Shown here one piece after another: positions 1-7,447 of a stretch of DNA of 17,694 bases. This DNA comes from JBKPCD01 sp046727175. GTDB taxonomy: Bacteria; Acidobacteriota; Vicinamibacteria; Vicinamibacterales; 2-12-FULL-66-21. The translations under genes were made by a program, and so were the position numbers. The notes under the pieces are model-generated. The model searched no databases and was not told the origin of the DNA. It worked only from the letters and a program-made list of their open reading frames with translations. Position 1 is the first letter of the stretch. Each line of letters begins with the position of its first letter. The stretch spans positions 1-17,694 of the forward strand of contig JBKPCD010000261.1 of the NCBI GenBank assembly GCA_046727175.1. The letters run 5' to 3'.

Positions 1-65
1 GGCCGGGGCGCTCGCGTTCGCGGCCGCGCTCGCCGGCGCTGCCGGAGCCGCGCGGCTCGGTCGAA

Positions 66-350
66 ATGGGATCCGCGCCGGCCGAGGCCACCAGCCGCTC
101 ACCAGCGTTACCCCAGCCGAGCGATCCAATCCGAGCAGCTCGCGCTTTCGTGATACTCATGGTGGCGGCCTTCGTGGGCGCCGCCCAAGGGCGAGCGGCT
201 GCGCAGGTCCAGATGATGACCCGCGCCGCCGGCACGATTGAAATTACCGTCAACACACAGTCCGGAACGAATCTGCTTCCCGGGGTCAGCGTGCGCGTCG
301 CATCGGCTGACGATCACACGATCGCTGCGGCGGTGCCGCCAGCGCCTTGA
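66..350 (+). pseudogene. N-terminal fragment of a secreted protein (signal peptide plus start of a carboxypeptidase-regulatory-like domain)
   Basis: The frame is open to the left edge, so the true start is unknown; the ATG at 159 is an alternative. A hydrophobic stretch (VILMVAAFVGAA) followed by RAAAQ looks like a signal peptide with a cleavage site. The next residues, GTIEITVNTQSG..LLPGVSVRV, resemble the first strands of a CarboxypepD_reg-type beta-sandwich, as found at the N-termini of TonB-dependent receptors and related secreted proteins. The frame stops after only about 40 residues of mature protein, and from about 320 the bases are better explained by a minus-strand coding fragment. 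It therefore looks like a broken 5' end rather than a small complete gene. The signal-peptide part overlaps repeat copy 1, so it may itself be repeat-derived. Confidence 0.35.
125..235 (+). repeat. Dispersed repeat, copy 1 (inverted partner at 3656-3765)
   Basis: These 111 bases match the reverse complement of 3656-3765 at roughly nine bases in ten by eye. Shared blocks include tccaatccgagcagctcg, tcatggtggcggccttcgtg, gcgagcggctgcgcaggtc and gatgacccgcg. The differences include a +2 and a +1 insertion in this copy that together keep the MVAAFV..RAAAQV..MTR..GAG-type frame. Homology ends sharply on both sides. No transposase is associated with it. It could be an intergenic repeat family, a remnant of a duplicated gene start, or an element end. 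Confidence 0.7.
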
Positions 351-485
351 ACACCAGCAGCGTGCCAACCGGATGCTCGACTTCGTAGACGACGTACGGA
401 CGTCCGGTTCCGCTCGCGATCTGGTAGTAGCGGTCGAAGTCGCTGGCCGGTTCGGGTGTCCTGACGAAGTGAATCGCGCCGAATC
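286..485 (-). pseudogene. Fragment of a polytopic (GT-C/GT87-like) glycosyltransferase, first periplasmic loop
   Basis: The minus-strand frame upstream of the stop at 286-288 reads FGAIHFVRTPEPASDFDRYY and then, a few residues on, RPYVVYEVEHPVGTLLVFKAL. The pattern (acidic DFDRYY, then PYxxYEVEHPxGTLLxF) resembles the first luminal loop of integral membrane glycosyltransferases with a GT-C fold, where YEYPP-like motifs follow an aspartate. Only about 55 credible residues exist. There is no start codon of its own: the frame begins where the GNAT fragment ends (about 486-490). It also degenerates near 325, where the plus-strand fragment ends. It is a gene piece lacking both ends. The family assignment is from the loop pattern alone. 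Confidence 0.35.
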
Positions 486-1112
486 CTTCATCTCCTTGGC
501 GCTGTGCTGGAATTCTTCACGCGTCGGCGCCACGAATCCCCAGTTGCGTTCCCAGGCGCTGACGTACAGGTCGCGCAGGTCATCTGCCTCGCGGGCGAAC
601 TCCGCCATCCGAATCGGCCGAAACGTGAGCCGCAGCTTGTCACGCTGGCGCTGCGCGACGCGCGCGATCGCCACGGGCGGCGGCTGTGCGAGATCCCACA
701 GCCACGCGTATAGATCCTTCACCTTCCGGTACCCCGCTGTCCTCGATGAACGCCCCGTAGGCTGGCGGATTGTGCGGCATCAGCAGCATCGGATCGGTGT
801 CGAAGGCGTCGATCAGCAGAACGCAACGTCGTTGAGCGACGGGTTAATCGGTCCGCGCACCTGCGAGCGCCCGCGTCCGGCGGCCCAGCGTTCGACCGCG
901 GTGAGCAGCGCGGCGGCGGTCTCGCCGTCGGCGGCCTCGAAGAATCCGAACATCGCTGTGTTGTCGCGCTGCATCTCGTTGTGCAGGCGGCCGTCAATCG
1001 CCGCGATCCGGCCGGCCACACGACCACGGCGCCACGCGAGGAACAACTGCACGTCGGCGTGTGCGAAGAACGGGTTCTTGGCAGGGTTTAAGCGATCGTA
1101 CTCGCCGAGGCG
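486..1112 (-). pseudogene. Internal fragment of a GNAT-family protein of the YghO/bacterial ceramide synthase-like group, two frame breaks
   Basis: Three consecutive minus-strand frames together give one recognisable protein. From 1112 to 822 it reads RLGEYDRLNPAKNPFFAH, then DVQLFLAWRRGRVAGRIAAI and so on to NPSLNDVA. From 819 to 736 it reads LLIDAFDTDPMLLMPHNPPA. From 734 to 486 it reads GYRKVKDLYAWLWDLAQPPP and later YVSAWERNWGFVAPTREEF. The order and spacing fit a GNAT family of about 370-400 residues (NPFFxHAEVQLFLAW, MPHNPPxY and GxxKxKDLYAW blocks). That family includes E. coli YghO and, by established literature, bacterial ceramide synthase. Frame 1 to 2 needs one added base near 820-824. 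Frame 2 to 3 needs one G removed from the run of four at 732-735. About 40 N-terminal residues and everything after the EMK at 486 are missing. Frame breaks could be real decay or sequencing error. Confidence 0.6.
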
Positions 1113-1121
1113 AAGCTCTCG

Positions 1122-1127
1122 TATACT
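1122..1127 (+). promoter_or_regulatory. Possible -10 box ahead of the ADOP permease
   Basis: TATACT lies 29 bases upstream of the permease ATG at 1157, in an AT-richer pocket of otherwise GC-rich sequence. No good -35 box is seen 16-18 bases further up. The short leader has no clear plus-strand Shine-Dalgarno; the purine-rich AGGAAAGGGGGA here is on the minus strand. Confidence 0.25.
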
Positions 1128-1156
1128 AGTTAGTCCCCCTTTCCTATACACATCCA

Positions 1157-3571
1157 ATGCTCCGGCAGGACGTTCAGTACGCCGTCCGATCGCTGTGGAA
1201 CAGCAAAGGGTTCGCAGCGGTGGCAATCCTGTGCCTGGGGTTCGGGATCGGCCTGAATACGACGATCTTCAGCATCATCGACGGGGTGCTGCTGAAGCCG
1301 TATCCCTTCACGGAACCCGATCGGCTCCTGGTCGTGGGCGAAGAGAATCTCAAATCCCACGATCGCGCCGGACTGTCGTTCGAGGACCTCCGCGACTGGA
1401 GAACTGCTACCTCGACGTTCAGTACCATCGCGGGCAGTCAAGGCCACGCGATGACGGTCTCGGACGATTCGGCAGAGCCGGAGCGCCAGCTCGGCGCGGC
1501 CATCTCGTGGGATCTCTTTCCCATGCTCGGCGTGTCTCCGTTTCTGGGTCGCGGGTTCACGAGCGCAGACGATCAACCGAACGCATCCGGCGTGGCGATT
1601 CTGAGCTATCACCTCTGGACGACGAGATATCAGGGGGAATCTGGAATCCTCGGGCGCGCGATCCGGATTGACGGGAAGCCGTACACGATCGTTGGGGTCA
1701 TGCCGCCGCGGTTCGAGTTTCCCGAAAACCACCGCCTCTGGATCCCGCTTGCGCCGATCTCATCGACGGACCGCCGCAGTCAACGCTATCTGTTCTCGTT
1801 CGGACGGTTGAAAGAAGCCGCGACGAAAGACCAGGCGCTGCAGGATCTGACCGCGATCGCGGCGCGCCTCGAGCGCGAGTATCCAACGACCAACGAGGGC
1901 TGGAGCCCCACCATACGCACGCTGCGCGAGGCATTCATCCCAAACGACGTCTCGCTCGTCCTCTATCTGATGATGGGTGCCGTCACGCTCGTCCTTTTCA
2001 TCGCGTGCTCCAATGTGGCCAACCTGCTGCTCGCGCGCGCGGCAGGAAGGCGCCGCGAGCTCGCCGTCCGCGCCGCGATTGGAGCAGGGCGCGGCCGGAT
2101 CGTCCGTCAATTGTTGACGGAGAGCGTGGTGCTCGGGCTCGGGAGCGTGCCGCTCGGTGTGGGGCTGGCGGAAGTCGGCACGCGGCTCATCGCCGCGGCC
2201 ATTCCACCCGACGAGATTCCCTACTACGTGCAGTGGCAGATCGACACACGGTCGCTCGCATACGCGATCGCGATCGCGGCCCTGACGGCGCTCGTCTTCG
2301 GCCTCGTGCCCGCTCTTCAGGTCTCCGGCTCGCAGCTGGAGGAAGGGCTCAGAGAGGGCACTCGAGGTAACAGCGGCACCCGCTCGGTCGTTCGCAGTAC
2401 GCTGGTCGTCGCACAGGTGTCGCTGGCGCTCGTCGCGCTCGTGGGCGCGCTGCTCTCTATCCGGACGTTCGTCAACCTCGACACATTGAGCCTGGGGTTC
2501 GATACGAACCCGCTCATGAGCATGCGCTACTACATGGCGGGTGACCCGTATCGTCGGGAGGGCGCCCGTGCGCGGCGTGTCGAGGACATCGTGAGGCGAG
2601 TCGAAGCGCTGCCGGGCGTCGAGACCGCGTTCTCGTCGAACCTGATTCCCGTTTCCGGCGGCGGCGGGGACGGCGAGATCGAGATCGAAGGCCGCTCCGT
2701 ACCCAAGGAAGAACGTCCTCGCGTGGCGATCGTCGGCGTGACGCCGCACTTCAACCGGACACTCGGTCTTCGACTCCTGCGCGGCCGGGATTTCACGGAC
2801 TCGGAGGGGTGGCAGCGAACGCCGGTGGCCGTCATCAGTCAGGAGATGGCCAGGCGATTCTGGCCGGACGGCGGCCCGATTGATCAGCGCTTTCGGCTGA
2901 CGACGGGAGAGGCCGCAAACGTCTGGTTTACCGTGATCGGCGTGGCGCCCGACGCTCATATCTTCGGGATCGATCGTGAGAACACTCAGCCGCGCGCGGC
3001 GGCCTTCGTCCCGTATCCGTATCAGGAGACGCTCAGCACGGGGCTGACGATTCGCGTGCACGGTGATCCGGCATCGATCACGACTGCAGCGCGCGAGCAG
3101 ATTCGCGCGTCCGATCGCAACCTCGCCGTCTACTTTGTCCGCACGGTCAATGCCGTGAGGCAGAGAGCGTACTGGCGGTACGGCGTCTACGGCTGGATCT
3201 TTGGCACGATCGGACTCGTCGGGCTGCTGCTCGCGTCGATTGGCGTGTACGGTGTCCTCTCGTACTCAGTCACGCAGCGGACGCCCGAGATCGGCGTCCG
3301 CGTCGCGCTTGGCGCGCGGCGTGCCGACGTGTTGCGACTCGTAATCGTGCAAGGGCTCATCCTGGCGGCAATGGGCGTCGGGGTTGGCGTCGTGCTCGCG
3401 GGCATTGGGATGCCGGTCGCGAAGAGCCTGCTGTACAACGTCAGCCCGTTCGATCCTTTCAGCTTCATGACCGTTGCCGCGTTTCTCGTGTCCATGGCGC
3501 TCATCGCGAGCTACGTCCCGGCACGACGCGCGACGCGCGTCGATCCCATCGTGGCTCTCCGCGGAGAATGA
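1157..3571 (+). CDS. ADOP-type ABC transporter permease (duplicated MacB periplasmic core/FtsX)
   Basis: This 804-residue inner-membrane protein has the architecture of the acidobacterial duplicated orphan permeases. It runs: a short N-terminus (MLRQDVQYAVRSL), first membrane helix about residues 20-42, periplasmic MacB_PCD-like core about 50-240, FtsX-type helices about 265-400 (with LLLARAAGRRRELAVRAAIG), and another helix at about 410-435. A second MacB_PCD core spans about 450-660 and a second FtsX unit about 680-800, with the twin motif SVTQRTPEIGVRVALGARR. MacB/FtsX proteins couple a cytoplasmic ATPase to extrusion or periplasmic mechanotransmission. No ATPase gene is in the window, which is usual for this family. 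Substrate is unknown. The N-terminal regulator-like extension of longer ADOPs is absent. The ATG was chosen because family similarity begins at the first residues. Confidence 0.92.
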   Translation: MLRQDVQYAVRSLWNSKGFAAVAILCLGFGIGLNTTIFSIIDGVLLKPYPFTEPDRLLVVGEENLKSHDRAGLSFEDLRDWRTATSTFSTIAGSQGHAMTVSDDSAEPERQLGAAISWDLFPMLGVSPFLGRGFTSADDQPNASGVAILSYHLWTTRYQGESGILGRAIRIDGKPYTIVGVMPPRFEFPENHRLWIPLAPISSTDRRSQRYLFSFGRLKEAATKDQALQDLTAIAARLEREYPTTNEGWSPTIRTLREAFIPNDVSLVLYLMMGAVTLVLFIACSNVANLLLARAAGRRRELAVRAAIGAGRGRIVRQLLTESVVLGLGSVPLGVGLAEVGTRLIAAAIPPDEIPYYVQWQIDTRSLAYAIAIAALTALVFGLVPALQVSGSQLEEGLREGTRGNSGTRSVVRSTLVVAQVSLALVALVGALLSIRTFVNLDTLSLGFDTNPLMSMRYYMAGDPYRREGARARRVEDIVRRVEALPGVETAFSSNLIPVSGGGGDGEIEIEGRSVPKEERPRVAIVGVTPHFNRTLGLRLLRGRDFTDSEGWQRTPVAVISQEMARRFWPDGGPIDQRFRLTTGEAANVWFTVIGVAPDAHIFGIDRENTQPRAAAFVPYPYQETLSTGLTIRVHGDPASITTAAREQIRASDRNLAVYFVRTVNAVRQRAYWRYGVYGWIFGTIGLVGLLLASIGVYGVLSYSVTQRTPEIGVRVALGARRADVLRLVIVQGLILAAMGVGVGVVLAGIGMPVAKSLLYNVSPFDPFSFMTVAAFLVSMALIASYVPARRATRVDPIVALRGE

Positions 3572-3655
3572 CGCGAAGCGCGTGTGGCGGTTCCGCATCA
3601 GCGGTTCACGTTGTCGAGCGTCTAGATGACGCAGTGGTTGCGATCCGTAAATAGT

Positions 3656-3765
3656 GTGCCGGCGCCGCGGGTCATCGTCCCGACCTGCGCAGCCGCTCGC
3701 GCTTGGCGGCGCACGAAGGCCGCCACCATGACCATCTCACGAAAGCTCGAGCTGCTCGGATTGGA
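3656..3765 (-). repeat. Dispersed repeat, copy 2 (inverted partner at 125-235), in the convergent intergenic gap
   Basis: Read on the minus strand this 110-base segment aligns end to end with 125-235. It fills most of the roughly 200-base gap between the permease stop (3571) and the stop of the membrane protein at 3770. On the minus strand it can be read as ..MVMVAAFVRRQARAAAQV.. to a TAG shortly beyond the repeat, but no independent start or function is evident. Together with copy 1 it frames the GNAT fragment and the ADOP permease. Nothing else coding is seen in 3572-3769. Confidence 0.7.
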
Positions 3766-3769
3766 AGAG

Positions 3770-5509
3770 TCATCGAGCCGGAAATCTGAGTGTGGCATCC
3801 GGAGGCCGACCGAGCCGATATACCGTGAAGACGGCGTCAGCGTAGGTTCGGGTCCATTGGTTGCACATCTTCATCTGCAAGCGGCGATCGGCGACGACGT
3901 GGGTGACCGAATACCGCGCCGCCAATCGATCCGCAGCGGCGCAGCCTTCACGACCTTCGTAGATCTCGAGCGTCCGATCGAGGCGGCGGCGCCACTCGAT
4001 CACCTCGACATCCTTGTACGGATGAGACTTCAGATCCGCCAATGCGGGCGCGCCCGAGACCGTACGGAATCGCTCGAGCTCCGGCGGGATGACGTAGAGA
4101 TCGCCGCGCTGAGCAGTCGCGCGCACGAAGTGCATCATCGGCAGCGCATCGGATCCGAGGACGCGCGCGAAGTCGACGCGCCAGCGCTCCGGAACGACAC
4201 GATCGGTGATCTGTGTGAGCCGGCGATCGCCGTAGAAGTAGGCGAAGTGCAGGGTCATCCGCACGGCGCCGATCAGGACTGAGACGGCGACGGCCGCAAT
4301 CGCCACCGCTCGAATCGCACGAATGCGGCGCTCGCTCGCACCATCCGCGACGATCGCGATGATCTGGCGCGTGGCCACCGCAGTCGCAATCGGTACGATC
4401 AGCACGGACACGCGCCACGGAAACATCAACGCGAGCTGCGGGCTCCCGCTGGCCATCTGCAGCAGCGTCAGCGCCACGCCGGCGGCAAACGGCGCGGCGA
4501 GAATCGGCAAGAGGTCGGTGCCCGCGGCGAGCACGAGGCCAACGATCATCCACAGCACCTGAAGCGCTGCCTTCCAACCGAACCAGTGCGCGATCATCGT
4601 CTCCTGCGGCAGGTGTGGCACGAGGATGGAAGCGGCGGCCGTCGACACGTCGCGTGACGTCGGACCCAATCGCATGACGACGGCGGTAGCGGCGGGCAGC
4701 GCCGGCAGCAGCGCAAAACCAGCGACCGCCAGCGCTCCGGTAACGCGCCGCGGGTGTCGCGATTCGGGATTTGAGGTTCGGGATTCGCCTCCAGAGTGCT
4801 CCAGCTCGAGATACATGAATGCGCCGACGAGCGCGGCGGCGGTCAGCGCGTAGCTGAAATGAATCAAGAGAACGCTGGACGCCAGGAGCGCCGCTGCCGC
4901 ACGCCGACCGTCGAGGCCGACGGCGATGGCGAGCGGCAGCAGCATCCCGAACGAGCTCGCCTGGAACGCGCCGTGCCCGAAGATCTCCTGCTCCGCAACG
5001 CCCCAGTGCATCATCTGCCACCACGGAAGCCGCGCGAGGTCGATGCCAGCGAGGTAGCCGATCACTTCGTTGTGCAGGACGCACAGCGCCGCCAGGAGCG
5101 CAAGGCGCTCGGCCGTCGCCCGCAGACGGTCGACAGCGACCGGACGTACGTGCTCGGCGATCCGCATCAGGCCGTACGCGTACGCGCCGAACAGCGCGTA
5201 GTAGACGACGTAGTGCACCCAGTCGCCGAGGAAACGATGAACGAGCGTGATGTAGGCGCTGAAAACCGGAAACGGATCGGCCGTGCTCGAGACCCAGTCG
5301 TCCGCGAGCAACCCCTCGCCGGCGCGCGCGAGGCCAATGAGAAAGTGGTGATTCTGGTTGGAGCTGTAGAGCGGCAGCAGACCGTACGACGTGCCGAGAG
5401 CCACAGCCGAGAAGGCGAACCACCTGCGCGACAGGCCAGACCCGCGTGTCGTTCGGATGTGCTCTACGGGCACGGACGCCGACTGGATGTCAATCACCGA
5501 GCGACACAC
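3770..5509 (-). CDS. Polytopic membrane protein, GT-C-like/DUF6798-like, last gene of the lipid operon
   Basis: The 579 residues carry many hydrophobic segments (for example about 30-50, 98-117, 136-152, 186-200, 205-235, 257-278, 310-360, 375-390 and 398-415) and a soluble C-terminus of about 150 residues. The first loop has SSNQNHHFLIGLARAGEG followed by DDWVSSTADPFPVFSA. This resembles uncharacterised DUF6798-type proteins and GT-C glycosyltransferases, which carry catalytic acidic residues in that loop. A sugar-transfer or lipid-processing role fits the neighbours but is inferred. The putative GTG start (5507-5509) overlaps the deacetylase stop by 16 bases. A GGGGGA lies almost adjacent, so a second GTG four codons later is also possible. 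Residues about 240-252 (SGGESRTSNPESRHPRR) are encoded by a heptamer repeat and sit in a loop between helices. Confidence 0.75.
   Translation of the reverse strand: MCRSVIDIQSASVPVEHIRTTRGSGLSRRWFAFSAVALGTSYGLLPLYSSNQNHHFLIGLARAGEGLLADDWVSSTADPFPVFSAYITLVHRFLGDWVHYVVYYALFGAYAYGLMRIAEHVRPVAVDRLRATAERLALLAALCVLHNEVIGYLAGIDLARLPWWQMMHWGVAEQEIFGHGAFQASSFGMLLPLAIAVGLDGRRAAAALLASSVLLIHFSYALTAAALVGAFMYLELEHSGGESRTSNPESRHPRRVTGALAVAGFALLPALPAATAVVMRLGPTSRDVSTAAASILVPHLPQETMIAHWFGWKAALQVLWMIVGLVLAAGTDLLPILAAPFAAGVALTLLQMASGSPQLALMFPWRVSVLIVPIATAVATRQIIAIVADGASERRIRAIRAVAIAAVAVSVLIGAVRMTLHFAYFYGDRRLTQITDRVVPERWRVDFARVLGSDALPMMHFVRATAQRGDLYVIPPELERFRTVSGAPALADLKSHPYKDVEVIEWRRRLDRTLEIYEGREGCAAADRLAARYSVTHVVADRRLQMKMCNQWTRTYADAVFTVYRLGRPPDATLRFPAR
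4761..4788 (+). repeat. Four-unit heptanucleotide repeat inside a coding region
   Basis: Units GATTCGG, GATTTGA, GGTTCGG and GATTCGC run consecutively, exactly 28 bases. It lies antisense within the membrane-protein gene and encodes a hydrophilic Ser/Arg/Asn/Pro-rich loop. Because 28 is not a multiple of three, the surrounding bases must compensate to keep the frame. Confidence 0.7.
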
Positions 5510-6195
5510 TCCCCCATCGGCACGAACGCCCCGCTACGCGCCGCGACCGCGCGGATCGCGGAACGCGCGCACGCGAGCGCGACGTCGCCGGTCTTGAAGC
5601 GGCAGTCGATTCGCAGGCGCTCCCGTCGAAGGTCGACGAACTCCCACGGGTGCACGAAGAGGACGACGGGCGACTGGAGCCGCGCGAGCAGCGGATTCCG
5701 GATCGTCGCCGGCCATCGCAGCGTAGACGAGGTCACCGACGCTGGAACTCGCAGCACTCTATGCTCGGTGCGAACCGTCGCGCGCAGGGTCTTGTGCCGG
5801 CCCTCAGACGAATCGAGCGTGTAACCATGCCGCGCGAGCAGCGGCACGCACTCGTCTGGGAACTGCAGGTACGGCGCGCGAAACGAGACGACCTTGTCGA
5901 ACGCGCGCAGCGACTCGGACGCGCGCGCAATCTCCTGCTCCGATTCGCCGAGCGTCAGCGTCGCGAAGTTCCGATGCGTGTCGCCGTGGCAGCCGAGCTC
6001 GTGCCCCTGGTCGAGGATCGCCTGAATCGCACGCGGGAACCGGCGCGCGACCTCGCCGGTCGTGAAGAACGTGCCACGGACGTTCACCTCGCGCAGCATA
6101 TCGAGGAGCGGCGGGAGCCCTTCGTCTATCCCGCGCCAGCTGTTCATGTAGGGCGGGCAGTCCTGCTCGACGTCGACGGTGAAGTGCGCCTTCAA
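5494..6195 (-). CDS. CE4-family polysaccharide deacetylase (NodB homology domain)
   Basis: The 233-residue protein has the ordered CE4 motifs. These are TVDVE at 6-10 (D8 as likely catalytic base/metal ligand), GTFFTTGEVARRFP about 41-54, and GHELGCHGDTHRNF at 64-77 with metal-binding H70 and H74. RAPYLQF follows at 106-112, and FVHPWEF near 180-186 carries the likely catalytic H182. Family members remove N-acetyl groups from sugars or cleave related amides using a divalent metal. Next to a GT4 enzyme, the likely target is an N-acetyl-hexosamine put on the lipid, but that is inferred. The start is a TTG at 6193-6195: a TGA directly precedes it in frame, and any later start would remove the TVDVE motif. 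No signal peptide is present, so a cytoplasmic-face role is likely. Confidence 0.85.
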   Translation of the reverse strand: MKAHFTVDVEQDCPPYMNSWRGIDEGLPPLLDMLREVNVRGTFFTTGEVARRFPRAIQAILDQGHELGCHGDTHRNFATLTLGESEQEIARASESLRAFDKVVSFRAPYLQFPDECVPLLARHGYTLDSSEGRHKTLRATVRTEHRVLRVPASVTSSTLRWPATIRNPLLARLQSPVVLFVHPWEFVDLRRERLRIDCRFKTGDVALACARSAIRAVAARSGAFVPMGECVAR

Positions 6196-6214
6196 TCAGT
6201 TCGTCCTCGGGAGC

Positions 6215-6230
6215 CACGAAAGCACGAAAA
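6215..6230 (+). repeat. Two-unit octamer repeat in the GT4-deacetylase gap
   Basis: CACGAAAG is followed directly by CACGAAAA, then CGAG. It sits in the 85-base gap between the GT4 stop and the deacetylase start, the longest gap inside the operon. Such short direct repeats are common between genes in some bacterial lineages; no function is visible. Confidence 0.45.
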
Positions 6231-6280
6231 CGAGTGGACCGGCACGCGCGGGCGTGTCTGGATCGCGCATTTGCGGCCGG

Positions 6281-7426
6281 TCAAGTCGTCGCCGCGATTC
6301 TGTTCTTCACCTGGCGTCCGCTCGTCTGACGCCGATCGATCGCGGTCGCATACGCGGCTTCGTGCTGCCCGGCGACAACCGACCAGTCATAGCGTTCGAG
6401 TCCGCGGGCGGCTTCAGCCGCGCACCGGATGCGAAGCCCCGCGTTGAGAGCCATCTCGGCGACACACTCGCCGAGCTCGTGATGACTGTGCGCGAGGAGA
6501 CCGTGACGCCGATGCTCGACGAGCTCGGTCACGCCGCCGCTCGCCATCGCGACAATCGGCACGCCCGAGGCGCGCGCCTCGAGCATCGCAAGACCGAAGG
6601 CCTCTCGAGCGCCCGGTTGGACGAACATCGAGGCGCCGCGCAGCAGCTCGCGCACGCGCTCCCGCGGGCAGCTGCCGTGGAAGACCACGCGATCGCCGAC
6701 GCCCGGCAGCCGAGCCTCGCGCTCCACCGCTGAACGCATCGGTCCTTCACCCACGATCTCGAGCACGATCTCGAGCGTTGGGTGGCGGCGAACCGCCGCC
6801 GCCAGCGCCCGCACGAGATCGAGCGGGCGTTTCTTCGGCGCGAGGCGCGTCACAGCGAGCATCCGTACGGTCGGCACGGTGGGCATGGCCAGCGGCGCTG
6901 GTTGCCAGTTCGCCAGCGCGAGGCCGTTCGGGATCAGCCGAGCCTCGCGCCCGGACGCGCGTTCGATGTCCGCTACTGTCGCCGCCGACACACCCGTCAC
7001 CACGTCGGCGCGTGTCAGGAAGATGCGGAAGAGCGCGCGTGCGCTGGTGAAAACGGGTAACGGCCGGAGCAGCGAGTGCACCGTGAAGACGCTCGGCACA
7101 CGCAATCGACTCGCCGCGAGGACCGCGCCGATCGCGAAGGCAGAGAACATGCCATGCGCGTGGACGACATCGGGTGCGCAGCGCTCGAGGCGATCCGCGA
7201 TTGTCGACACGCGCTTCGGACTCGGGACCGTGATGTGGCCAATCATCGGGAGGTCGACATGCTCGACCTGCACGCCGGGAACTCCGGCAGGCGTCGGCTG
7301 GCGCATCGAGGTCAGCACGTGAACGTCATGACCGCGAGATGCGAGCACGCACGCGAGATCGAATATCTGCGTCTCGATGCCGCCGAGCCGCGGCGGCCAC
7401 CAGTCACTGGCGATCGTGATGCGCAC
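6281..7426 (-). CDS. GT4-family glycosyltransferase (GT-B fold)
   Basis: The 381-residue, single-chain GT-B enzyme is predicted to be cytoplasmic or membrane-peripheral. The N-terminal acceptor domain begins MRITIASDWWPPRLGGIETQ with the GGIE motif of GT4 enzymes. DVVHAHGMFSAFA lies at 86-98 and FTVHSLLRPLP at 114-124. In the C-terminal nucleotide-sugar domain, RLAPKKRPLDLV (194-205) carries the phosphate-binding Arg and Lys, IVGEGP is at 224-229, and REAFGLAMLEARASGVPIV holds the EX7E pair (E275, E283), followed by GGVTELV. The start is GTG at 7424-7426, 21 bases after the oxoamine synthase stop. With the deacetylase next in line, transfer of an N-acetylated or plain sugar to the product of the upstream genes is inferred. 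The acceptor and donor cannot be read from sequence. Confidence 0.9.
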   Translation of the reverse strand: MRITIASDWWPPRLGGIETQIFDLACVLASRGHDVHVLTSMRQPTPAGVPGVQVEHVDLPMIGHITVPSPKRVSTIADRLERCAPDVVHAHGMFSAFAIGAVLAASRLRVPSVFTVHSLLRPLPVFTSARALFRIFLTRADVVTGVSAATVADIERASGREARLIPNGLALANWQPAPLAMPTVPTVRMLAVTRLAPKKRPLDLVRALAAAVRRHPTLEIVLEIVGEGPMRSAVEREARLPGVGDRVVFHGSCPRERVRELLRGASMFVQPGAREAFGLAMLEARASGVPIVAMASGGVTELVEHRRHGLLAHSHHELGECVAEMALNAGLRIRCAAEAARGLERYDWSVVAGQHEAAYATAIDRRQTSGRQVKNRIAATT

Positions 7427-7447
7427 CTGGTACCTGTGGCGCAGCGC

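Noticed and set aside
125..235. Inverted repeat pair as terminal inverted repeats of a classical insertion sequence
   Set aside because: No transposase lies between the copies, and the permease and GNAT fragment are not transposition genes; kept only as an unclassified repeat.
238..1671. 477-residue plus-strand frame covering the left edge and the start of the permease
   Set aside because: It spans fragments on the other strand and the permease in another frame; Arg/Ser-rich with no domain.
1760..3061. 433-residue open frame antisense to the ADOP permease
   Set aside because: Arg/His/Glu-rich shadow composition with no domain, and the permease on the other strand is conserved throughout.
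4796..6447. Two overlapping plus-strand frames of 333-342 residues opposite the deacetylase and membrane protein
   Set aside because: They cross the real gene boundaries, have shadow composition and no recognisable motifs.
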